From contig BLXT01001203.1 of the NCBI GenBank assembly GCA_019648995.1, positions 163,094 to 190,389 on the forward strand: a DNA stretch of 27,296 nt. The letters run 5' to 3'. Position numbers and translations under genes: made by a program. Under the pieces are notes generated by a model. That model made no database searches. It saw only the letters and a list, made by a program, of their open reading frames with translations, and was not told where the DNA came from. Numbering within the stretch: the stretch's first letter is position 1; each line of letters begins with the position of its first letter. Of the stretch, positions 10,801 through 22,300 are shown one piece after another. This DNA is from Plakobranchus ocellatus. Taxonomy: Eukaryota; Mollusca; Gastropoda; Plakobranchidae.

Positions 10801-12594
10801 GTTCTGCCTTCTATTTGGTGTGACCTTCTTGTGCAGTCGTTTGTTGTAACCCCCGTCTATTCTAACACTAAGTATCACTAAAAAGAGTTCCAGTTTTGTT
10901 TAGAAATTATTTCGCAGTTTTAGAGGTGCTTTTCTTTCATAATGTTAGCGGCCGATCGGTCATTCTTATTGTTCCGTCGGCCGCTCAGAGTTATTGAGTT
11001 AACTGATCAATGCATAAAATCTTAAACTTCTGAGTGTTATATCATGAAAGGCATTGCTCTATTTTTTTTTTTTTCAATCAGTTTTGGATGCATCCTTGCT
11101 GTTTCAATTAAACAAACAACTTTCAGACATAACTATGATGACATTATCACAAAAAAAGTGTTCACTTATCAAAGTTCTTTCACCACAAACTTTGCGGGTG
11201 GATCTACTGCTGATATAGCTTTGCTTTAATTGCACCTTACTGATTCTTAATTGTCCTTTTCATTTTTGTAATTGGTAAATTTATTTTCAAAGCACAGTAG
11301 ATAACACAATTCTGGCGTCTAACTTTGGGCAGTTGTTCCTGTTTAAGACGGCAATTTCCAAATTTTGGTACATACTATTAGAAACTAAGAAATGCTTTAA
11401 AAAAATCATGAGGAGTCCAATGTTCAAAAGCCTTTTGCAGCTAAGTTTGGAAATCATTGAATGAAATTTCAAAATAATTCTCAGTTTTTAATTTAATGTA
11501 GATTATGATTCTTTAGATTACTTAAATTTAAAAAGTGGTAATTAAGTCAAAAACTTTTTAAATTGTGCTAATTTGAATAAGAAACAAGCACCAACCTACT
11601 AAAATTGGATTATTATGGTTTTCGTGTACATAGATTGAAATGAAATTGTATATAGATATCGAAAATTTTCATTCAGTTTTGTGAGAAAAAGTTTCATACG
11701 AACTGTTTTCTCCTCCCAGCTGAGCATGCATGTTGCGGGACTGACAGAGGTTCAGGGTCAGGTGGCGTCACGCAACTCGGTGCAGTGTGACAATGTTGTC
11801 GTGTTCTCTGATGAGGCGACTGAATCATTTGGTAAGTCTGCAACAGGCATTAAAATATACTGAATGATTCTGAAGGCACACAAGGTGATGATCATTTTGT
11901 GAGTTGTGGCACCAGAATTACAGGAAAATTTTCATGTTGATCAGAAGTAATGTTATAGTAATCTTTTCTCTACAGGCAAATGTCTTGCTAATTTTCTGTT
12001 CACTTTTTAATATTTTGCTCTGTAAACATTGAGTTGAACAAATTTGACACAACAAGCATGTTTCTCCCTTTATCATAGAAGCAATTTTTTTTTTACAGTA
12101 CTTCAAGGAATTTGTATTTTGATTATATATTTTTAAAATCATTTTCCCATTAAATTAGACATCTTTGTTGGTTTTGTAATCCTCTCCTTTAGTCTTTTCT
12201 GTCAAAATTTGAACATTATGCCTGTAGGCCTTCTTGCAATATTCAACCTCTAACCGCGCTGTTTTTCTTCCACACCTAAAGCATACATCCATACTGTTCA
12301 TTTATTAAAAAAAATGATTACAGTACATTGTATACTCATGCGGCTGCAAGGCTCTAACCAACCCTAATGAAGGGACAAAGGCACTTAAATGTGAATCATG
12401 TTTCCTAATATTGTAATATATCACAACCTATGATATGAAAGTAGATCAGCTTTTCTTAAATTTTCTTCATTTCTGTGTCTAAAATGTTTGATCTTGTTTT
12501 GTTTCTGCCAGACATGGCACTGTACCAGAGAGCACTGGAGCTGACCCAGAGATGCTCCGACCACTATATCCAGGGAGGCATCATGGAAGATTGA
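7828..12594 (+). CDS. RPA3: RPA3, replication protein A 14 kDa subunit (complete, four exons)
   Basis: Smallest subunit of the heterotrimeric single-strand DNA-binding complex RPA; its single OB fold helps hold the trimer together in DNA replication and repair. Exons: 7828-7923, 8760-8834, 11720-11831, 12512-12594 (stop TGA 12592-12594). Donors gtaagt, gtaagt, gtaagt; acceptors tggtag, cccag, tgccag; phases 0/0/1. The product is 121 residues, the same length as human RPA3 as I remember it. Matching landmarks in order: PRVNASLLPNYLGRQVCLLG (OB strand 1), SSGTFFTLTTSD, VQMQEPLS, VAGLTEVQGQVASRNSV, VVVFSD, and the C-terminal trimerisation helix DMALYQRALELTQR ending GGIMED. The chosen ATG is the only one that gives the expected N-terminus. 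The gene is tail to tail with MIOS. Confidence 0.93.
7924..8759 (+). other. RPA3 intron 1 with TAGATCTA/TAGGCCTA words
   Basis: AT-rich intron holding a cluster of 8-bp palindromic words: AGATCTAG at 7961, TAGATCTA at 8150 and 8256, TCTAGATCTAGGCCTAA at 8218-8234, and TAGGCCTA at 8284 and 8315. Their density is too high for chance in AT-rich DNA and suggests a degraded short tandem or dispersed repeat. Nothing coding is seen. Confidence 0.5.
9364..9499. mobile_element. MITE-like element with 13-bp terminal inverted repeats
   Basis: A 136-bp element bounded by perfect 13-bp inverted repeats, CAGGGATGCCAGT at 9364-9376 and ACTGGCATCCCTG at 9487-9499. It is flanked directly by ATACTA on both sides (9358-9363 and 9500-9505), a likely target-site duplication. 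The interior is AT-rich and non-coding. CAGGG...CCCTG ends are typical of hAT-type non-autonomous elements, but those normally make 8-bp duplications, so the superfamily is left open. Confidence 0.75.
9677..10867. mobile_element. Possible solo LTR or other unclassified insertion
   Basis: The block begins TGTTAGGG and ends TTCTAACA, so TGTTAG (9677-9682) and CTAACA (10862-10867) are inverse complements in the TG...CA form of LTR ends. Its texture differs from the rest of the intron: the first half is GC-richer with CpGs. The middle repeats words like TTATATCTGTAGATT in an AT-rich run (about 10405-10535). I found no flanking duplication, no primer-binding site and no retroviral-type ORF, so the boundaries are tentative and chance TG/CA ends are possible. 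Confidence 0.3.
10947..10985. repeat. GC-rich hairpin in RPA3 intron 2
   Basis: AGCGGCCGATCGG (10947-10959) and CCGTCGGCCGCT (10974-10985) are complementary apart from one bulged base, around a 14-nt loop. Such a GC-rich stem stands out in AT-rich DNA. It lies about 80 bases after the possible LTR end. It may be a folded intronic RNA, a remnant of element ends, or a DNA palindrome. Confidence 0.6.
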
Positions 12595-12821
12595 CAGACC
12601 TAACAAGTGTTATCTTCTATTGTTATCTTTACCTCTGTATTATAATCTGCACTCTTATGTTTGGGAAATATTTAGTAGAACCTTATCCATACTAAATGAA
12701 ATTAGATGTAGAATATATAGTTTTAAATCATTTGGCCATGGTAGAATGAGATGTTTAGTAAACCTACCTAGCAACTGTGACATTTAAGGATTTTTGTCTA
12801 TTTTATAACTCTTATTGTGTA

Positions 12822-12827
12822 AATAAA
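12822..12827 (+). terminator. Poly(A) signal of RPA3
   Basis: AATAAA 228 bases after the RPA3 stop, followed within about 25 bases by a T/GT-rich stretch (TTGCTGTCTGTCTCTTTTATT). It is the only canonical hexamer close downstream, so the 3' UTR is probably about 250 bases. Confidence 0.65.
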
Positions 12828-12844
12828 AAACATCTTTATAATTG

Positions 12845-14065
12845 CTGTCTGTCTCTTTTATTATATCAAATGTTTATCCGAAAATCAGTGTTACTTAGTT
12901 ATGATTTAGATACATTCCCATCATCTTTTTTTCCTTTTGATTGATAGATTCTTTTTATCTCTGCAAACACCAAGGACTTGCAAATTAAAGAATGTTTTTA
13001 TTGTTTTCCCTATTCAACAACTTATCCATGTTCATACAAAATAATTTGTTTGTCTGCCATCGTCTGACAAAGTTATGAAGCAAAATACACTATAGCAAAT
13101 AGAGATATAGAAAAAAAAAATCTCAGCAAATCACTTTAAAAGGATAACCACTTTTTCCTTGTTATCTTTAATCATTTCCTAACATTTTACCTCACAGCCT
13201 GTTTAGTGATTCCCGATATACGACATATTTTTCATAGAAGGGTCACAATTGTTTTGACATCATCAGAGGAAATTGGAATCCTCCCCTCCAGGATAAGATA
13301 AGTCTCTGCTAAGCCAGGTTATTTCTGACTATTTATAAGCATTTGAATTTAAGACAAGTAAAACGTACTGCACTCCCAGAAACGGAAAAGTTTATGGATT
13401 GTGAAGATACTGTGGTGGTTGAAGGAAATAAAATTGATAAAATAAAAAATACAACCACGAACTTTAAAGTAAAAAGCTTATATTTACAAATTTGAGCTAA
13501 TCTTCTGTATCAATTAAGGCTTTATCCGAAAAACTTGTATCCTCAGCATTAAATTTGTTATCATTTTTTCCTGATAAAGCCTAAAGATGAAATGTTTGTC
13601 CATATGTACTCTGTGGTGTGCCACAAAATGAATATGTATGTATGTGTGTATATTTATGATATCAAGTTTTCATCTTTTAAAAAAAGCTAGGGCCTCTAAA
13701 AACTTGACTTATTTAGACTGTCTCAATGTAAGAATCTAAGATCGTTATTTCAAAATGAAATTGTACACCACAATGTGTCAGTTCAGATGACCAAATGTGT
13801 GACTTAGTCTCGGCCAGCAAAAATATTTAAAAATTGGCATTGGCAAAAGTCCATACAAGAACTAAGTGTTTCACTAAATGCAATGATTTGTTTTTTTTTA
13901 TATTTTTTTCCAACTTTTGTCAAAGTCTGCCTCTTGTTAGATGCTGCAGTCTATTAGTCTAGTTTGTAGTTTATTTAACAAAGTTGGCAATTTGGTAATT
14001 ACATAAAGGAGGCCTTTTAAATCGTATTTTTTCAGTCTGTTTTGTTGGATAATTTTCATGCCTTC

Positions 14066-14103
<38 letters not shown>

Positions 14104-16600
14104 AACCAACACAATATTATTCATATTTTTAGTTTAATCAATATCTCTTTGAATTTCCTGAAAATAATGAAATAATGTTCACACGAAGAAACCAATATTT
14201 TGTAAGCCAAAGAAAAACACAATTTTTGGACAAAATTTACCTCAATGACAGAATGATACCAGTGTATTTTGAAAATTATAATACAAGAAAAACCCAATGT
14301 ATGATTGGTATTTTTTTCTTTTTTTCCGTTTCAAATCCATTCTATTCTTTAAAAAATATTGAAAGCAATATTTCAAGCCACACACAAATTACATTAATGA
14401 TTAATACACATTTACACTTCAATGAACAATAGTAAAACATGTATCCACAAGCTTTTCAATTTCATTGCAATTTCTCTCGAGATTAATTCAAACCAATTGG
14501 AAGTCTTGAACATTTGAAACAAATGAAAGGGCCCGAATTTTCTCTCTGTGAGACTTGCAGTTTCGCAGTTCCATTTTAATTCTGAACAAAGATTTGAGAT
14601 TTTTAACATTACTTGTATGAAGAGTCCTTCAAACAAAAAAATGAAAAATCTTTTCTCAAAAGTGGTGCATGTGAGATGCAACTCATTAAGATCAATAGGG
14701 CTCTAGACATTCCTCAAAGGCTATACAGAAAATTTGTCAAATAAGAGAGAGAAAATTGATAGCCAGTGGAGTTTAACTAGTATTTTCATTTTTCTGCAGC
14801 TAAAGCAAATAAACGGCAATCAAAGAAGGAAAAACTTTTGAGATCATTTGGAAGAGGCAAAAAGTCCATATATGATATATTGATCATGCATCCTGTATAA
14901 CATTTTACAGTGGACTACAACTAATACTAGTAATGTCATCGGGCTTTGGGGCTTAAAACCCTTGAATTATTCCTACACATCTACTCATCCATTGCATTGT
15001 TCTTTACGACAAAGGAACACAAGCTAAAAAAGTCGCTGATCAACTTTAGTTTAAGACGGAGAATCAACTTATGCAACTTAACCTGTGCCAATTTTACAAT
15101 AATTGATTAATTAAATTATCTAAATTATCTTTTTTACAGTGATTCAATCATTTTTCATCACTTTAGCAGCTCATCCAGTTATTGAGTTTTTGCTATTACT
15201 GCTAAGAAAAGAGTTTTTTCAACATTTGTTTCATTTTCAGGCAATTTTTATGTGTATTCACAAAAAAAAGGCAGAATACTAAAATAGCATTATTTATTTT
15301 AGTGTTTTACTATCAAAATATATAAAAACCATTTCATAACTGAAGAGCTTTGTGACAGAATGTATTAAAGGCCATTTTCAAAATGCTGAGAAAAATGGGA
15401 AACGATCACTTTTCCTGCTAGATGTAAATTCTTTGCATGTTTCCAATCTATAATTGACAGTACTATCTCTACCATCAGTATAGCTGGTACAATAACTTGT
15501 TCCATTCGAAAAGACTCGTAATATAAATTGTACATTGATTAGCCTGAAACTCAAAATTGTAAAAAAATCAATATTGCTTCACAATCACATGTGGTTTCAT
15601 GATTTTGACCTTTTGAAGAAGAAAACAAGACCTGTTTCCCACCACAGTCTGAGACAAAAGGAAAGATCTGTTATAAATAGATGATTTACTGACTGGCTCA
15701 GTAATGGGAGAAAAAAATGGATTCAACATCATATCACATTTCTATTCTATTTTATTTTATTTTTTGTATTGAAACGATTTACAAAAGATTTAAACCAAAG
15801 AACATTTATTTAACGTCAAAAGTGGGCAAAAGTTGATAGCCAGTACTTTCAAGCTATTTACTGTTCCTTAATGAAAAGATGTTGGTATTGAAATAAATTC
15901 AATAGCAATCAAAATTTAAAGTAGAGGTATTGTGTATAAATCAAACTTCAAAGTATTAGCGAGCTGAGGTTTTTTTTCTTGAATTTGAACACATTCAAGT
16001 CAAAGAAAGTCGATTCTCATAATTTGAAATCCACATTGCCACTTAATATAATGAGAAAAAAAAATTGCCTTCCTCTCGCCACTCCAAAAAGAGTGCCAAT
16101 CATTGTTTTGACAAAGCTGGCATACTCCAGGAGTGCCATTAATAACAACGTGAGAGAGGGGAGGAGTCAAACTAGGTGAAAGGAGGAAAGTGGGGTGCCG
16201 AATTAGCTTATAGTTAGTGGTGTTCTTTGACCCCTACTTTTGCCCCTTTTGATAATTCAAAGTTTTTGGCACTTCGAATTATAAGGTTTTCACTGAAAAC
16301 GTCATAATTTTATATATATATATATAGACATGTAACAAGAAAACAGCTTGTGTAACACTCAGATGCACTCCTACCTTGGATGAAGAGGTTTTGAAACTGA
16401 AAAACAGGTCTTAAAATAACATAACAATATCACCAGCGTGACCAATATATGTTTTGAGAGTTGTGAGTCGCAGTTTGAACAGTTTAAATCATTGCTGCAG
16501 CCTCAAACTAAACTTCATCAGCTGTGCGACAGTAAAAACTGAATTAATATTATAACGGGAAAACCATTGGAATGAGAAACTAAAAATTTTTCTCAAAAGT
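12845..16600. other. Intergenic region between the RPA3 and MIOS 3' ends, no gene seen
   Basis: Plain AT-rich DNA with only short open frames of low-complexity composition. It contains a 30-A run at 14072-14101, a 66-bp hairpin with 10-bp perfect arms (AGGCTTTATC 13517-13526, GATAAAGCCT 13573-13582) and a TA repeat at about 16309-16326. The right-hand part may belong to the MIOS 3' UTR. Confidence 0.5.
14072..14101 (+). repeat. Poly(A) tract, 30 A
   Basis: Uninterrupted run of 30 A followed by ACCAACCAACAC. No retrocopy body or target-site duplication could be recognised beside it, so it is listed as a simple homopolymer. Confidence 0.9.
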
Positions 16601-16804
16601 GACATCCACTTGGTTAGGATTGGTTCTTTATTCTGTACTTGGTCTTAAAATCATATACAGAGCTGGCTGTACCACTGAGAGTGAGAGCCTCACTAGCCAG
16701 TGACTGAGTGAAGCCTTACACTTTACAGCCAAGTGCTGAACTCATCTTGAGTTTTTTTTATACAACACGTGCAGGTTTTTTTTGGTCAACCTGAGTATCA
16801 CAAT

Positions 16805-16807
<3 letters not shown>

Positions 16808-16835
<28 letters not shown>
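16808..16835. repeat. (TC)n microsatellite
   Basis: Fourteen uninterrupted TC units, downstream of the MIOS stop (GA repeat in the sense of MIOS). If the MIOS transcript runs to the more distal poly(A) signal it would be in the 3' UTR. Confidence 0.95.
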
Positions 16836-16840
<5 letters not shown>

Positions 16841-16923
16841 ACTCACTAACTCACATACACCCTGACATACGACCAGTTTCATTCCCTTTCCAGCTCTCCA
16901 ATTGAAAGAAATCCAGAGCTAAT

Positions 16924-16929
16924 TTTATT
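16924..16929 (-). terminator. Candidate poly(A) signal of MIOS
   Basis: AATAAA on the minus strand, 535 bases after the MIOS stop codon and the first canonical hexamer I find there. A second lies at 16627-16632. Choice between them is not possible from sequence. Confidence 0.4.
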
Positions 16930-17463
16930 AGGGGGGAAAATGGTGAGAAAGTAAAGGAAGACAACATAAAATTTCATTCTATTGATAATTCAACTTCAAC
17001 AAATCACATTTAAAACTACTACATGAATTATAAATTATACAGAATCCACATTTGAAAGAATATAAACATTAACAGGGAATCCAGAAATGTTTAAAGATAA
17101 CAAGTTTGATCTTTTCAAGATTAGATTTGAATCAATCAAAAGTGCTACTCTCTTCTCTCCTTGAATATCAATTATGATAGATGGAAGGATCAATATAACA
17201 TAGTGTACTACATAATTTCAAACATTCATTTCTGGCTTTCATTCACTTCATGCAGGTAAGCTTTTGATCCTTTAAATTATCCCTCCAGTATTATTTATAA
17301 GTCTGTGATTCATACTTTCAGTACTTTCACATTTTCAAACACTCTCAGAATTCACTGATCAGAATCACACAAACCTAAACCATGAGATACCATAACAATT
17401 GTGACTGATCAAACAGGACTCATCATGCATACCAACACAAGACATATAGGACAGGGACCATGA

Positions 17464-19383
17464 CTAGGTGATAGCCAATTCATTGTTCCTGGCGGTTGAG
17501 TCCATGGCTTGAGGCACGCGTCTGCTGACAGCATCCTGGACCATGCACTTACAGGGACAGCCAGTCACAGGACAATCGCTGTGCTCTCTGAGGAATCGTG
17601 GGCAAAGAAACGAAAAAAAAAGGATCTCAGTTAAGGTTTGTTTCTCTCTGGACTGCTGATTTGGACACATTTTACTTTTAAATAGCATCTTTTTTTTATA
17701 TACGTAAAATACTTTTCATTCATTGCAAAATAAGAAAAAAATCAATAACAAATTTAATATTGACATATACTATCTTTGATTTGTAAAAAAATTACAACAA
17801 CTGATTTGATTCATCTGAGCAAAACCATAGGTTAGGGAAGAGTATGGCTAACGAGTGTGAGGACTTACCTAAACCACTGAGTGAGATGCGAGGCGTGACC
17901 TCCGTGGCGACAGGTCTGACACCAGGTGAACCAGTCTCCAAAAGGCACGAGCTTCACACCACTGCCGGCTGAGAGAGAGAAGACATAAGCAGGAGAATCG
18001 CGGTGATTACTTTAGAGAATCAAACATGTCAAGTTTACATGGAGACACAGAGAAGCCAGGTTACCCAATCTCTTTGCTTACTCAGACAACTAATGATTAC
18101 ATGTTTAGATGGAGACAAAGTAACCAAGTTACAAAATATCAAGCAAAAACAGTCTCTGATACTACCTCAAGGCCTCAACAAAGAGTTTTACTCAATTTGT
18201 TCTCTCAGTCTCAGTAATGATTTTAAAATTACTTAGGCAATATCTAAAATGGTTTAATTGCATACATTTCCTGATCTTTTCACACTTGAGCCTTTAACAA
18301 TAATTCATTCACTCAAAAATATAATAAAAATAGGATACTCAAACTCGTATGTCCATAGCCAAAATTCAGATAAATGCATAAGCTTTTTTTCTCCTTACAG
18401 TTCCAAAATTACAGGTCAACAATACACATCATGCATGTAACTCAATGTCTAAGGGGACAAGGTGACTTCTGCTTGCTTTGCCCAGGTTCCCTATAATAGA
18501 TTCTTTTACGCTTGCATTAGCCTTGTGATGTAAACACAAAGAACAGAGACATAAGACGAAAATGGTTCCCTCCAGTAGATTCTTTTATGCTTGCATTAGT
18601 CTTGTGATGTAAACACAAAGAACAGAGACATAAGACGATAATGGTTCCCTCCAGTAGATTCTTTTATGCTTGCATTAGTCTTGTGATGTAAACACAAAGA
18701 ACAGAGACATAAGACGAAAATGGTTCCCTCCAGTAGATTCTTTTATGCTTGCATTAGCGTTGATACACAAAGAACAGAAACATAAGACGAAAATTATCAG
18801 TGACTTTAGATTCTCAGGAGACATACTTGTATCTGCCCCCAGTCCAGAGAGTGTTCCCATGTGAGAGAGACAAATAGCACAGCGAGACAGAGCCTTCCGA
18901 CAGCTCTGGCAACACGAGATCTGTGGAGAAAAATTTGAAAGAACTCAACATTGCTCAGGCAGAGGATGATCCAACATGGTTGATTGCGTCAAATTAAGAT
19001 CTATGCATTCAAAGCTTTTGAGTTTGGTTTGGAGAGGCAGACTATCACAATATCTATAGTGTGATATGCTGTTTTATAGTCAGGAAAAAGCTTTTACTAT
19101 CTAGCTTCATACAGATAAGTATGGCCCAAGTTGAGGCCCTATGAGAGCACGTAATCACCATCTCGACTTAGACTGAAGTAGTAAAAACTTGTGCTTGAAG
19201 ATGAGGAATACCTTTGGTCTATTTTGAGGGCCCCTGAAAGCCTGAGTGATCATAATCCTGGCCTTGTTCATCAAGGACTGCGTGTTTGAGATCTGCTTGC
19301 CACAGAAGTTGCAGCTGACGTGCACCTGTGGTGGCACACGGAAGTCAGGGATGAACGTCTGCCTGACGATGTCAAACTGTGCC
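17464..19383 (-). other. MIOS: MIOS C-terminal zinc-binding domain exons
   Basis: The last four exons encode the cysteine/histidine-rich end of MIOS. Visible ligand pairs in order: CNFC, CQSC (in SCCQSCRKALSRCAIC), CAIC, then WCQTCRHGGHASH, and HSDCPVTGCPCKC. All pairs known from the human protein are kept, so the domain looks intact. The linker between the first CxxC and the second is rewritten relative to human. The end after CKCM (about 26 residues) is divergent. The acceptor at 19384 has a pyrimidine tract that contains nine consecutive C (plus-strand G run 19388-19396), prone to length change. Confidence 0.85.
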
Positions 19384-22300
19384 CTAAGGGGGGGGGAGAG
19401 GGGAATCAACAGAACAGGAGAGAGAGAGAGAAAGATGAAGAACTCAACAGTGAAATCTCAAAAGAAAATTTCAAGTTATAATGTCTTCATTATTACAGGC
19501 CATTGGAAAAGAACAAATTTTTCATTTCCTCAAAAGCAAATGGTTATTTTAAATCACATTGGCGGAGAAACACTTATGAATCAGGAGTGTTATGCTATAC
19601 ATCCTATTTGAGTACAGGATTTTATGAAAATAATTTAACAGTAAAGGTTATCTATGTTTTAAAATTTAAAAAAAGGCAGTTACCTCTGATGCCACAACCT
19701 CCAGCGGTCCAGAAGATCTCGATACCTGGAGTTTAAGACAAACATATCAGAACATAACTAAATCTATGAAGGAATAGGGTTTTCTCTTCTTTGTTTCATA
19801 ATACACATATAATTACACTTTGCATTAAGCAAAACTGATTGTACATAAAAATCTATTATAAAACTTTATGGAATTTGCAAGATTTCAATTCTTCTTGAGT
19901 GATTTATAATCAACCTTAGAATAATATGTCAACATGCAAGATTAATCAAACCTAGATATTTTCACAGATGAGTGACACCGTGACAATCTCTACCATTTAA
20001 TCTATAGTGTCACCATGACACAATATGTCTCAGGAATACGTGCGACAGTTGTCATAATTGTCTTTTTTTTTGTTCTCCTTTCAATTCTCACATAATCTTG
20101 AGACATGTCTTTGGTGCTTCAAATTTCTTGAAATTTATGCCACCCCCATTCAACTATTGCTAAAATGTGGATCAAGTTACAAAAGAAACCTGGAGAAGAT
20201 CTTCACAGTTTGCTCACCCTTCAATCCAGTCGTATACTCTTTTATCCTTGAGCACCATATTGGACATGGAGAAAATGGCCGCTACAGCTGCAGTCTGGAC
20301 ATCGCAGGTGCGGTCCATGTAGTTCTCGAGCAGATCGACGCCTTTCTCCGACATGCCTGCTCAAGCAAGATAGGACAGTGGTTTTTACAATGCTACAAAC
20401 TCACATGAGAGGATTGTGATTATGTCTGAACATTCTCATAAACAATGTATGAACAGCAAGATGGAACTTCACATAAATTGATTGGATTTCTTTACAAAAT
20501 AATGTCTACAAAAAGATGCTCTTTGTTTTCAATCTCTTTGAGTGAAAAACACACACACACACACAAATCTAACAGCCAATACATGTTTTCCTTGGAAAGC
20601 AAGCGTACACATCATATGGCCTTTCATCTGAAGTTATCAAGTTAGTTCTTTTATAGTTTTTAGCTGTTTTAGTTTTTCAAAATTTTGCTTCACCCTCCAA
20701 AAAATTTATCTTGGCGTTTTTCTACAACTCCATAAAAACTCCAAGTATTTAGCATTGTAAAAACTGGCTATAAAGACACAGTACTGCTGTTTATTAACGA
20801 AATACAGTCATCTGTTATGTGGTTGATACTGCACCTCATCTACCTACAGCATAGTACATGTCATGTCCAGGCATTCCGACAAACCTGTCAATAAAATACC
20901 ATCCAAATCCCCAGTTTTGCTCAGCTCCTCACACAGCTTGCACAGGTAGGTTTTCAGCTGCAGATAAAACAATGAGAAAACATACATATATATGTCAGAA
21001 TGACTGTGTGGCAGACTTAAGCTACAGACATAGCAACCATGAAAAAATATGTTCACTTGTAAAGCTCACTATAGAGTTTTATAATATCAAACCTTTTAAA
21101 ACACTTTGAAATTAATGCCATGAACATTCTAGAAGTTATTATTAACTAACTTTTGCATTTCTTTATTCTGATCAAATGATTATTAATTTTCACATTGTAA
21201 CACCTTGCCCAAAACTTTCATAAAGACCTTTAAAGTGTAATTGTCTTCTCTAGCTACTCTCTATAAAATTGTGTTAAATGAAAAACTTTACTAGTGTTGG
21301 TCAAAATATGAATCTGCCATAAGACATTTCGTCATGTGTCATGTATCTGGTGTAAGTTTTGCAATTAAAATACATTTTCCATCTCTGACCTGTTCCACAA
21401 GTTCACAAAGATCACAAGAGGAAATCTTGTGACGTGTTGATGACTTAAAATGAGAGAAATGTGAATTTTGACATATGTGAATTGTTTTCCAGACATACAT
21501 GGAGCGAGGAAAAACGAGGCAGAGAAAAAGTGATTGAGTTCCTCAATGCATTTTTATTCTTCCTCTTTATTCTGCAAATAGTATCTTTCAACAATATCAA
21601 TGTTCCGTTTCATGTTGTATTTCTAAATAGCACTCACCATAAAATCTAAATCTATTTTACTCAAGTCAAATTAACTCGCTACACATTCCTCTCTAAGCTT
21701 TGACTCAGTGGTTTCTTTCCCATTTTTTTTTTCTGTTGAAGCTATTTTTCTGTCATATGGACAATGACTTGTAGTCTTGTAGGATTTGATTTTTCTAGTC
21801 CCTATTAGGAGAGTAACAGTCAGAGTTCAAGAAGACTTATTGCCATAAATACAGTATGGGCAATTCCAGATTTTGAGCAGCAGCAGCAAGTCTCTTACCT
21901 TGGCATCTGGGAGATAAATCTACTCTGCCTTGCTCTGACAGAGTCTCTTACCTTAGTGCCTAGGGGATAAATCAACGCAATATATGCTACTCTGTCTTCC
22001 AAAGACAGAGTTTCTTACCTTAGCGTCTGGGAGATAAATCAACGCAAATGCTACTCTGTCTTCCACACACAGTCTCTTACCTTTGCGTCTGGGAGATAAA
22101 TCAACGCAAATGCTACTCTGTCTTCCACAGACAGAGTCTATTACCTTAGCGTCTGGGAGATAAATCAACGCAAATGCTACTCTGTCTTCCACACACAGTC
22201 TCTTACCTTTGCGTCTGGGAGATAAATCAACGCAAATGCTACTCTGTCTTCCACAGACAGAGTCTCTTACCTTAGCGTCTGGGAGATAAATCAACGCAAA

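Larger units (their letters stand above)
8835..11719 (+). other. RPA3 intron 2, host to several insertions
   Basis: This 2.9 kb intron is the longest in the window. It carries the MITE-like element at 9364-9499, a possible solo LTR at about 9677-10867 and a GC-rich hairpin at 10947-10985. A 13-nt direct repeat, GGCTGTGTGCCTA, occurs at 9922 and 10028. The remaining sequence is AT-rich and I see no coding exon in it. Confidence 0.6.

Noticed and set aside
14072-14101. Poly(A) tail of a processed retrocopy
   Set aside because: No recognisable coding or SINE body precedes it and no flanking duplication was found.
14175-14681. Overlapping 85- and 89-codon open frames in the RPA3-MIOS interval
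   Set aside because: AT-driven composition, rich in Asn/Lys/Phe runs, no splice context and no family resemblance.
18498-18797. CRISPR-like array
   Set aside because: The whole 79-bp unit is repeated without unique spacers, and the DNA is animal. It is a minisatellite.
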